DNA of 64,000 nucleotides from Chrysemys picta bellii. Taxonomy: Eukaryota; Chordata; Testudines; Emydidae. Position 1 is the first letter of the stretch. Each line of letters starts with the position of its first letter. The translations under genes were made by a program, and so were the position numbers. The stretch spans positions 124,100,943-124,164,942 of the forward strand of contig NC_088791.1 in the NCBI RefSeq assembly GCF_011386835.1. The letters run 5' to 3'. The notes under the pieces are model-generated. The model searched no databases. It was not told where the DNA came from and was given only the letters and a program-made list of their open reading frames with translations. This document shows, piece after piece, positions 14,901 through 26,900 of this stretch.

Positions 14901-17900
14901 GATAGAGAGGTGAGGTAGGAAGGAGCCCAGGGAAACAGCAACATGTCTGAGTCTGAGCAAACATGGATTTCTAATCATAGGGTCCCTGGGCTGGAACCCG
15001 GAGTAGCGGGCAGGCCTGGGTTATCCTAGCAGCCACTGGGAAGTGGCACAGGACCTGAAGACTTGGAAAGGAAGACTGTCTGAGACAGATCCAGACAGCT
15101 TGTCCAGTGAGACTTTGTTACCCTGGAAGTGGGGGAGGACTATAGAGTGACCTGGCCGGAGGGCTGAGTCACGAACAGGGAGTATCGAGTCATGGAGAGA
15201 GATAGTGGCCACAGAGCAAACTATAAATGGAAGGGGGTGCCAGATAGCACAAGAGCTAATTCCCAGACACAACGAAAAGGAGGTGCATCTGCAGTGAGTG
15301 GGACCCCTTTACAGAGAGGTTGGATTTTTTTTTAAGTTAAGTCATTTAGCTAGCCATACAACTACCTACAACGTGTAGCTAGCCATACAACTACATACAA
15401 CTTGTAGCTATACAATTTAAATGTATACCCCAAATTAAAAAAACATAGTAGGAGAACCAAAAAAGTGCCACCAAGGCTAACCAACAAAGTAAGAGAAGCA
15501 GCGAGAGACAAAAACTTTAAAAAGTGAAAGTTAAATCCTTGTGAGGAAAATAGAAAGGAGCATAAACTCTGGCAAATGAAGTGTAAAGGTATAATTAGGA
15601 AGCCCAAAAAGAATTTGAAGAACAGCTAGCCAAAGACTCAAAAAGTAATAGCAATTTTTTTTTAAGTAATCAGAAGCAGGAAGCCTGCTAAACAACTAGT
15701 GGGGCCACTGGACGATCGAGACGCTAAAGGAGCACTCAAGGACGATAAGGCCATTGTGGAGAAACTAAATGAATTCTTTGCATTGGTCTTCCTGGCTGAG
15801 GATGTGAGGGAGATTCCCAAACCCGAGCCATTCTTTTTAGGTGACAAGTCTGAGGAACTGTCCCAGATTGAGGTGTCATTAGAGGAGGTTTTGGAACAAA
15901 TTGATAAACTAAACAGTAATAAGTCACCAGGACCAGATGGTATTCACCCAAGAGTTCTGAAGGAACTCAAATGTGAAATTGCACAACTACTAACTGTAGT
16001 TTGTAACCTAGCATTTAAATCCGCTTCTGTACCAAATGACTGGAGGATAGCTAATATGATGCCAATTTTTAAAAAAGAGCTCCAAAGGTGATCCCGGCAG
16101 TTAGAGGCTGGTAAACCTGACATCAGTACTGACTTGAAATGCTACCATGTTAATACTACCCCCTTGAGTGATGACTGCGAATCATGTTAAATTATATAGT
16201 GATTTTGTGATGTTGGCAAATACATAATAGGGACAAGATATGTCCTACAATAAAAAACCTCAGAACATTGAATTGTTGCAATATTGATTACTGACTCTGC
16301 TATAGAAACCCCCCTTTGTTAGCTTTTTTTGAAATGACTCTACTGTTTCCTAATTTAGCTTCCCATGAAAATACCTAAACTGGTTGAACTATAGTAAAGA
16401 ATAAAATTGTCAGACACATAGATGAACGTAATTTGTTGGGGAAGAGTCAACATAATTTTTGTAAAGGGAAATCATGCCTCATCAATCTACTAGAATTCTT
16501 TGAGGGGGGCCAACAAGCATGTGGACAAGGGGGATCCAGTGGATACAGTGTACTTAGATTTTCAGAAAGCCTTTGACAAGGTCCCTCACCAAAGGCTCTT
16601 AAGCAAAGTAAGCTGTCATGGGATAAGAGGGAAGGTCCTCTCATGAATTGGTAACTGGTTAAAAGATAGGAAACAAAGGATAGGAATAAATGGTCGGTTT
16701 TCAGAATGGACAGGGGTAAATAGTGGTGTCCCCCAAGGGTCTGTACTGGGACCAGTCCTATTCAACATATTCATAAATAATCTGGAAAAAGGAGTAAACA
16801 GTGAGGTGGCAAAATTTGCAGATGATACAAAACAACTCAAAATAGTTAAGTCCCAAGCAGACTGCGAAGAGCTACAAAAGGATCTCACAAAACTGGGTGA
16901 CTGGGCAACAAAATGGCAGATGAAATTCAATGTTGATAAATGCAAAGTAATGCACATTGGAAAACATAATCCCAACTTTACATATAAAATGATGGGGTCT
17001 AAATTAGCTTTTACCACTCAAGAAAGAGATCTTGGAGTCATTGTGGATAGTTCTCTGAAAACATCCACTCAGTGTGCAGCAGCAGACAAAAAAACTGAAC
17101 AGAATGTTGGGAATCATTAAGAAAGGGATAGATAATAAGACAGAAAATATCATATTGCCTTTATATAAATCCATGGTATGCCCACATCTTGACTACTGCG
17201 TGCCGATGTGATCGCCCCATCTCAAAAAAGATATATTGGAATTGGAAAAGGTTCAGAAAAGGGCAACAAAAATGATTAGGGGTATGGAATGGCTGCCATA
17301 TGAAGAGAGATTAATAAAACTGGGACTTTTCAACTAGGAAAAGAGATGACCAAGGAGAGATATAATAGAGGTCTATAAAATCATGACTGGTGTGGAGAAA
17401 GTAAATAAGGATGTGTTATTTACTCCTTATCATAACACAAGAACTAGGGGTCATCCAAATGAAATTAGTAGGCAGCAGGTTTAAAACAAACAAAAGGAAG
17501 TCACACAGTGCACAGCCAACCTGTGGAACTCCTTGCCAGAGAATGTTGTGAAGGCCAAGATTATAACAGGGTTCAAAAAAGAACTAGATAAGTTCATGGA
17601 GGATAGGTCCATCAATGGCTTTAAACCAGCATGGGCAGGGATGGTGTCCCTAGCCTCTGTTTGCCAGAAGCTGGGAATGGGTGACAGGAGATGGATTGCT
17701 TGATGATTACCTATTCTGTTCATTCCTCCTGGGGCACTTGGAATTCGCCACTGTCGAAAGACAGGATACTGGGCTAGATGGACCTTTGGTCTGACCCTCT
17801 ATGGCCATTGTTCTTATGTACATTGTTCTTATGTTCTAATGTTCTTATGTACATTGTGCTCATCCATAACGAAATAAGGTAGAGAAAATGGTTTACATTT

Positions 17901-20900
17901 GTCTTTGAAAACACTATAATATTTAAAGCTCTTTACAAACGTTAGCCAATTAAACTTCTCAACATCCTTTGAAAGAGGTGAATGTGATCACTCCCAGTTT
18001 TACAGATGGGGGAATCTCAGCTAGGGATGTTGTTACTTGCCAAAGATCACAGAGAAGAACAAACAGGATTAGAACTCATCAGTTCTTCACGCTGAGTGCA
18101 GTGCACAGATCACTGCAGTGTGTATTTCTCTGGGATATGATTGCTGTTGATGACACAGAGGAGCCATAGGTTCAGACTTCACCCCCTAAAGGATTTCATC
18201 AGTATTATCATGCTGTTTACTTATCCCAGCCCAATGTAACCTATCCCTTTGGCTCATAATGTACCATGTCAATGGGCCCTGAGAAGGGAAGATATTGCCA
18301 GAGTTGCATGCCTGACCAGAAGCAAAGTGCTCTGCTTGGTCTGCTCATTTGCCTACTACTCCCAAAATGCAGTTCCAGATCACTTCTACTTGATAGCAAG
18401 GCTCATGTCTGAACAACTGAAACAAACTAAAAGATTTTTTGGTATTTTGTTAAAGTGGATAGAATTCTTTTCTGTTCTGTTAGATTTCCAAGGCAGAATT
18501 GTGGAAGGCTTTCCTCACATTTAGCCTCCACACTTTGCTTGTTATTGGATCCAGGGCCGGCTTTAGGAAGTGCGGGGCCCAATTCGACGGGGCCCCGGCA
18601 GGGATGACTCACCCAGCGGTGCTCCGGGTCTTCGCTCCGGGTCTTCCGCAGCACTGAAGGATCCGCTGCCGAAAACCCGGTAGGGAACCGCCTGATGAGT
18701 ACATCCCTCCCCCCATCCGACCCCCACCCATGTCCTGCCCCTGACAGCCTCCCTCAGAAACCGCAACCCATCAACACCCCCCCTGCTCCTTGTCCCCTGA
18801 CCACTCCTTCCCAAGATCCCCCACCCTAACTGCCCCCCAGCAGGGGAGGGGGAGGAGCAGGGGGGCAGAGCATTCAGGGGAGGAGGGGGAGGTGAGCTGG
18901 GGCTGGGGGCGGGGTGGACAGCTGCCGGAGCTTGGGAACCGGCTCCAGCTCACCACTGGGCGCGGGGCCCGATTCAGGGGAATCGGGGGAATTGGCCTAA
19001 AGCCGGCCCTGATTGGATCGCACCTACTCCTTTTGTAATCAAACTAAACTTGCCTCCACATTCTGATACATTACGCGCGCCTGCTATTCCCTGTCCGTCG
19101 TTACTTGGGCAAGGTTCACAAGTAAGTTGACCTTCTGTGTCTTGGTATGTTCCTGGTGAGCAAGGAAGGCACTGATTATGTTCTCCACTATAATAGGTTC
19201 CCATGCTGCAGGTAACTGAGGAAAGAAAAGCAGAATCTACTTAAGGACCTTCAATTTGATAATGTAGCTTTGCCTTCATATCAAACATTTATAGAAGATG
19301 GAACTCTTTGATTCACCCCACCATTACCAATGACACTTTGCAGATTTTGGGCCAATGGAACTAGGTCAATCAATGGAAGAACTAGGTCAATTTACAACAG
19401 CTGAATATCCATCTTGTATTGTTTAAACCATTAAATATTTTACTGCATTTAAACATTTATCAGACATATGCTTCCAAAAGAGTTAACTCAGTTTTAAACA
19501 TTTATGTTGTATTTAAAGCAAAATGCTCTTTCATAATGGATGGAGAATTAAGTGAATTTTTCATTTATAGTAGATACATGAAAGTGGTCGTTTTATGGGA
19601 GTTGTAGATACAAGATCTACACTCTGAGGGCATGATCAGTTGACATAACAATGTCAAGGATTTCTCCAAAGGCAATGCATCCCATCTCATATTGTATACT
19701 TCCTGACAGTGACATGGTTTAACTAGCAACCATTCTGAACACATACATTAATCCAAATTTTCCTACTGAAAAAGGATATTTCCTTAAACATTTTATAGCA
19801 TTAGGTCTATGGGGTAAAGCTTAAGGGTTGCTAGACTATAATAGCTAAAAATTTCAACCCAGCCTCTAAATTGCAGTGTGTGTGTGTGTGTGAACCAGGT
19901 AATCAGACATCTATCAAATCCACATTTGCAAATTCTATTCTTTTTGAATGTAAACAACTGGCTGTGTAAAATTTCACTGAAAAATATATAGGTGTGGTTT
20001 GAAAATTTGACCCAAAATAACTATAGTGGTGTGGTTAGCAGGAAAAAAAAGTTTTATTATTGGTGAATTAGGAACATAGTGCTGAGAACTAGAGTAAAAG
20101 GGTTAGCACAAGCATCTGGCTAAAGTCTGGCAACTTGGAAAACAGTTAAACCAGAATATCCTTTTTCCACATAGAATTAGACCATGCTAACCTGTTTTTG
20201 GTTTCTTTAGATTATCTAAGTATCTAACAAATTTACTATATGGCTTACTGTTGACCAGTTAATTTTAAGGGGTTTTTATTTTTGGGTGCTGGTGGTCAGA
20301 ATGTAACTCCAATTTTTCTGGGACTTACCACATTTTCCATCCTGCAGCACTTGCCCTGTACTGCATGCTTCATGTCCTTCAGTAGCCTTAGCTGGCTTAT
20401 GAGCCACTTCGTACTCTGTCCCAGAAAACTGAATGTAAAATTGCTGTTTGTTAATAGATTTTCTCAATGTTTTGATTGCAGTTTGCAGCTTCTGCTCCAT
20501 CCTTTTCCGCACACAGTCAAGGTTACAGGTGTCTAGGTGGGAAATAAGAAGAAAACTAGAAGCAATTGAGATTCATGTTTAAGCAGAGTTGCTTAGTAAA
20601 AAATTCTCAACCAGCAAAATTCTCTGGTACTTCGTCCACTTCTCTTTATGTAGCAAGTGGCAAAGAAATTGTATTTCTTTTTTTAAATGCTAGCATTGGC
20701 TGGCTGACTGGCTGGGTTGGCTTTAGGCCATCTGAAAGGGACAGTCAAGCACTCTGTGCTCTTGCAAACTAAACTTTCCAATCCATAACTGCACATAGAG
20801 CTCTGATCTTGTCTCAGTCCCAGCATAAAAAGCTTCAAGGTTGGTTCTATTGACCGTCTATAGATAGAGATATAGTAAACACATCACATCAACTGGCAGA

Positions 20901-23900
20901 GCTAAGCTGGCATCAAGTGAGCATACCCTGCACCAGGCCTGCACAACATGAGGCCCGGGGGCTGCATGTGGCCCGCGTGGGCTCACTGTGCGGCCCGCGT
21001 GGGTTGAGTAGATGGGCTCACTGTGTGGCCCGTGGAGGGGGGTGAGTAGATGGGCTCACTGTGCGGCCTGTGGGGGGCGTGAGTAGGCAAGCGGTGGGTG
21101 GGGGGGAGAGGGGGTTGAGTAGGCGAGCGGGCGGGCAGTGGTGGGGAATGAGTAGGCGAGCCGGGCGGGTGGAGGGCTGAGGAGGCAAGTGGGCGGGCAG
21201 TGGCGAGGGGGCAGGTGAGCCGGTGGCGGGGGAGGGAGGGCTGAGTAGGCGAGCGGGTGGGCAGTGGCGGGGGGGGGGCAGGTGAGCCGGCAAGCCGGAG
21301 GGGTGGGGGGGCTGAGGAGGCGAGGGAGCAGGCAGTGGCGGAGGGTGAGTAAGCGAGCCAGGGGAGGGGGGCTGAGGAGGCCAGTGGTGAGTCGGTGGCT
21401 GACCTGTTCTACTGATCTGGTCTGGTTCCCATCCCAGGGCCGGCTCCAGGCACCAGCAAAACAAGCAGGTGCGGCATTCTGGCGCCGGCTATCATAGGTG
21501 CCGACTCTGGGGCATGGGGAAAAAGTGCCCTCGCCGCCCCAGCTTGCTTCCACTCTGCTTCCGCCTGCTCCCCTGAGCGCACCACCGCCGCTCTGCTTCT
21601 CCCCCCTCCCTCCCAGGCTTGCTGTGCGTGAAACAGCTGTTTCGCGCAGCAAGGCTGGGAGGGAGGAGAAGCCAAGCGGCGGGGCGCTCGGGGGAGGTGG
21701 CGGAGGTGAGCTGGAGTGTTACTTCCTGCGCCCCCCCACCCTAGCTCACCTCCGCTCCGCCTGCTCCCCTGAATGCGCCGCCGCTCCGCTTCTCCCCCCT
21801 CCCTCCCAGGCTTGCCACGTGCAAAACCGCTATTTCGCACAGCAAGGCTGGGAGGGAGGAGAAGCCGAGCGGCGGGCGCTCGGGGGAGGCGGTGGTGGTG
21901 GAGCGGAGGTGAGCTGGACCGGGGAGCGGTTCCTCTACTCCCCCGTTACGTCCTGCTCCCCCTCACCCTAGCTCACCTCTGCTCCATCTGCTCCACCTGC
22001 TCCCCTGAACACGCCGCTGCTCCACTTCTCCGCCCTCCCTCGCCTGAGAGGGGTGGGGGAGAAGTGGAGCGGTGGCGCACCTGGGGGAGCAGGCGGAGCG
22101 GAGGTGAGCTAGGGTGGGAGGTTGCGGGGGGCCCGCAGGAAGCAATGGGGGGGGGGAAATGCGGCACGCCGGGGGAGGAGGCGGTGCTGGGGATTTGGGG
22201 AAGGGGTTTGGAAGGGTGGAGTTGGGGTGGGGCCGGGGGCAGAGGGGCACGAAAAAGAAAGGGGAGGCGGCCAAACATTTTTTTGCTTGGGGCAGCAAAA
22301 ATCCTAGTGCCGGCCATGCCCTCTCCAAGGGTTGCAACTGTCTGGAGGTGCCTGCCTTCCACACCTTCCTCATTCACACCTCATTCATTCAACAGGGCAA
22401 TTAATTACGAAGTGGGGGGAAGATCTTATTCTACTTCTAGCAAAAAGACATTTTTCTTTTACCTTAAATTATACTACCTTAGGGGCCCGCTATAACATAT
22501 TACCAAGGTTCAATACTGCTGTTTCGGTGGGGCGGCTCTGGGGAAGGAGGGTTTGTTTCCGTGGGGCGGGCGGTGCTGGGGGGGGGGGAGGGAGTTGGCG
22601 GTGCTCAGGGGCTTACGGCCCTCAGCTGTTTTCTTTGGAGCAATACGGCCCTCGCTGCTTTACGAGTTGTGCAGACCTGCCCTGCACTGTTATGGGTTGT
22701 GGCAGTGACTATTGCTATGTGGATTCCTGGAGGTATTAGTAATTGTCCTCCACAGTGTATTTCCAAGGGTTTAATCCAGTTCACTTCTAAAAGACTCAAT
22801 TTGGAAATGTTATTCCATAGTTTGGAAATGTTATTCCATAGTTTAATAACACTCTTGAATATTGAAATATTTATGATAGTCAGTATAAATTTCGATTTGA
22901 TTTTATATCCTAGTGCTACCCCCCGGAGAGCCCTAAACAATTCTGCCCCATCCTGAATCTTCTCCACATGCCAAAATGTAGGTATGTTGAAATGCATGAT
23001 AAAACATGTTTGATTTTCAGACTGGCGTTCAGCAATCTATCTTCTAGGAGATGTCTTTGTGGCCGATGGTGTGAGACATCTCTTAAAAGGAAGCAGCAAT
23101 GAGCCAATCCTGTATCAATGAATGTATCTCTTATTAGTAGAGATGAGTCCAAATCAAATCCCAGGATCTAAATACCTCTGAATTCTGTAGAAGTTTGGTT
23201 CCAGATCTGATCTTTTGGCCCATCTGCAACTATTAGCTGAATTTCATGCTGCATCCTAGTCATCCTGACAGCAGAACTTCCACTGAAGTCAATGGAAATT
23301 CTGAGTGGGGATGGGCTGTTCCATTATGTTTTGGGAAATGTGCTTTGTAGACGGGCCTGGTGAAACAGCAGCAGAGAGATACTGGCAATTGTCGACCACA
23401 ATGAGGCACTGCTATATGATTTCCCCACAGAACTCCAGAAAAGATCTTCCACACACCTGAGACTTCCTCAGACTTCATCTCCACTTCGAATTCGGCAGTG
23501 ATATGGGACACTTCTTTCGATGGTGACTTGCGGCCCCGACGTTTTTTCTTGGAGGAATCACACTTGAGGTTCACAAAGGTCACCTGGCAGTTGTCTGTAC
23601 AAGGGAATTGACCTCCTTTGCATAACAGAAGTGACATGGAAGAGAAATCAAGTAGCAAAGTAGCAAGTGACAAGCTGGTGTGTGATATTTCAGCTGGGTT
23701 AACATTAATGCTCTGGCAGATTTTGTAACATTCCACATGCATTGTTAGACATACCCTTATTTGTGCAATTTTTGCTTTTTGTAAGTGAGGGCAGGAAAAG
23801 AAGCCCATACAGCACAGACATAGAATGGCAATGCTTAGCTGTGTGTTGATACTGTTTGTGTCTTTAATAAGATAATAAATATTTTCCACATACTATGTCT

Positions 23901-26900
23901 AAGGATATGGAAGCTCTTTTCAAACATTAGTTAAAAGTCAATGTTTTACGCTTAGTTTATTGATGATTAAATTAAGTCAGAGTGTTCACTTGCATAATGT
24001 CACATTACAAGAGAGAGGCAGAGCAAAGACCAAATTTAGAAGTATGGCTTCACACTTGTGTTCTAGCCACTAGGCAACATTTATATTGTGATAACCATTA
24101 GGCAACAACGTTTTTCAAAATTCCTTTGAGTGGAAGGCTATAAAACATATTTCAGAAGGTTGTAAGTTAGGTGTATATGGCCTAGGAAAATTGAAAAGGC
24201 TATTTAAAAACACAAAGCTATTGAGGAGGAAGGGAGTGATCTCAGTTAGGAGACAACTAGATAAGCATTCATGTGCCCATACAGAGATTTCGGGGATATC
24301 CACCTAGCTTTTAATAACGGAGGGTACGTCTTCACTATGAAGCTAAACTGGTGCTGCTGCAATTGATACAGCAGCATCGATTTAGTGGGTCTGGTGAAGA
24401 CGTGCTAAATCGTTGAGAGAGCGCTCTCCTGTCGATTTCTGAACTCCACCTTCCCAAGAAGAGTAAGGCAAGTTGGTAGGAGAGCATCTCCCATCGACAC
24501 TGTGCGGTGTAGACACCGTGGTAAGTGGATCTAGCTTCGTCAACTTCAGTTATGTTATTCATGTAACTGAAGTAGCATAGCTTAGATCGATTTACAGCGA
24601 TAGTGTAGACAAGGCCTCAGTGCCACAGTGGCCTTTCCAGTGCTGTACTGCACAACTCTAAAAGTATTTCGTTTTGGGTATGGCATTATATTATATAATC
24701 TTATTGTGTAATCATACAATTGGTAGCATTCATTCAAGTCAGATGAAATTACAGATACAAGGCAAATAGCTAGCAAAGTATAAAGCAAATACAGCCAAGA
24801 AAATACACTTACAATATGGACTGAAAAAGAATTTCTGTGACTTTCAAAATGGTTTTGATAGCCAAATGTTATAGAAAGAAAACAACCATGATGACAAGAT
24901 AGCACTTTAAGCAATAGGATAATTATTTTACTGCTGCTTTGAAAATTAGAGAGAGGAGAATAGTTACATTGTAAGTTAAGATAAATGATGAAATTAAATG
25001 AAAAACAATCTTCAAATCCTATTATAATATTCTATTGTTTCTATTTAGTGTTCATGTATGATTTTTTTAAGATAAGGAAATTCACAGACAAATCTATGTT
25101 AATGGGGAATTAAGATTCTGAGTACATATCAGTAATTTAGAGTAAAATACATTACTGGGATGTTGCAATTATACCCAAACTAAGCATTATAAACCCAGGA
25201 AATTCAGAATTAACATATTTGGACTTCTTTTAAATTTAACAGTATGGTATGGAAATACACAATTAGGGCACCCAAACAACCTTAACTCTGCCCTGCAGTG
25301 ACACCAAGAGGAAAAAAGAAAAGAAAAAAACCTAACATATCTTTAAAAATAATTTGCCATAAACTACTCAGGGAGATCTACAAAAAACTCAAGCCAGAAG
25401 CCTGTAATTGATGTGCAGGTAAAGTCCCAGGTCTATCTATGCAAAAGCATTCCAGACTAGGACCTCAATTGATAGGAGTGGAAGGATATCTAGTTTGCGT
25501 AAGGCAAATGCCTCTGTTTTGACTTCACTTGACATCTCAGAGATATGCCATGGTATATGTAATTAAAAATGGTTAGATTTTTATCACTTAAAACCTCTCT
25601 TTTCTGTTCAACTTTGAAAGGGATGCTCAGGATGAACCTTTTCTGTGTTCCTAATAACAGCCTAGATTATTAAAGTGGAAACAAACAGTTTTCACAATCT
25701 ACTTTCCATTTCACTGTTTATGTTGTTTATTTGCTTTTTGTCCTTCACTCTATTTGGGCACTCAGTCTAGAATGGTCAATCTCACTTTTGTATTTAGTCA
25801 GCTTCTCTTTCTTGATCCTATAAACACAATCAGATAACAATCCCACTCTACTGAGGCTGCAGTTACTAGAGGGGAATGTTTAAATTAAAAGAAAGAAAAA
25901 CTTTAATTAAAGAATTCATGAAAATATGTATACTCATATCAAGATTTGTAAAAATCAAATGCTGGGACTTCATAAAAATTAGAAATTATGTCTAACTCAC
26001 TCCACTTTCTTGATCTTTTTTGTAATACCATAGCCTAACGTTCCAGTATAAGGGAAGCAAACTGAAGACTGCATGGTATATTACAGTGATTCTCAAACTT
26101 TTGTACTGGTGACCCCTTTCACATAGCAAGCCTCTGAGTGCGAACCCCCCCTTATAAGTTAAAAACACTTTTTAATATATTTAACACCATTATAAATGCT
26201 GGATGCAAAGCGGGGTCCGGGATGTAGTCTGACAGCTCACGACCCCCCATGTAATAACCTCGCAACCCCCTGAGGGGTCCTGACCCCCAGTTTGAGAATC
26301 CCTGGTATATTAGATTTAGATTATAAGATTTCCTGCGCAGCTGCTGTCTCTTCTGTTTAGGTACAGCCCCCAGCACAATGAGACCCCAATCCTAGCATAA
26401 TAAAATTAAATTAGTTATAATAATATGTCTTGCTATCATAAATTTTCTTTTAGAAATCTAATTCTAGGAAACAAAAACAAATTTAGCTGACATGGTGTCA
26501 TTCCACTTCCCCTTGGCCAGTAGCTACCCATCTCATGGGAATTCTACCACTGATGATGCTAGAAATTTAGCAAGACCACCTGACTTCATGAGATTTCTGC
26601 CATTGGGGGCCAATACCTGGCAAAAACAACTCTACGTTTTCAGCACTGTCAAATCTAAAACCTAGCCCAAATTCAGTTTGAATCTGAATCCTGGCCTGAA
26701 CCTAATTAAGCTCCAAAACTGTAAACCATGACTTTCTCCATCTGCACAATAATCACAAGTTATCAAAACAAACTAAAAGAGCCATTGCTGACTCTCTGCT
26801 CACGTGTTATGAGAAATGACATACCTATAATAGCTTGCTTCCCAACGTCTTTAATCTTTTCTTTGCTGCGAGGCCGTAAATGGCACTTTGCATCTTTAAT

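Larger units (their letters stand above)
9459..19053 (-). other. SCUBE1 intron with GC donor, 9.6 kb, transposon-rich
   Basis: In window order it holds a MIR fragment (9720-9812), CR1 3' fragment (9821-10425), unique-looking sequence (10430-11870), LTR-like block (11870-12450), a hAT MITE (13166-13458), hAT transposase relic (13516-14463), unclassified GC-richer sequence (14470-15419), a CR1 with RT motifs (15420-17850), MIR (17900-18125) and a hAT-type MITE (18552-19011). Transcription runs right to left, with the non-canonical donor GC at 19053-19052. Confidence 0.75.
20533..23456 (-). other. SCUBE1 intron, 2.9 kb
   Basis: More than half of this intron is a nested hAT-type element (20934-22679), extremely GC-rich and G-rich on the plus strand. 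The flanks (20533-20933, 22688-23456) look like unique AT-rich intron. Confidence 0.75.
23595..26824 (-). other. SCUBE1 intron, 3.2 kb
   Basis: Holds a degraded MIR (about 23925-24075), a MITE (24319-24616) and a small hAT element with perfect target duplication (26084-26304). The 24620-26080 stretch is AT-rich with nothing recognised. Confidence 0.7.

Noticed and set aside
21018..22495. Several frames of 130-240 codons on both strands
   Set aside because: All lie in the GC-rich nested transposon, overlap each other on both strands and are Pro/Gly/Arg repeats. This is composition, not coding.
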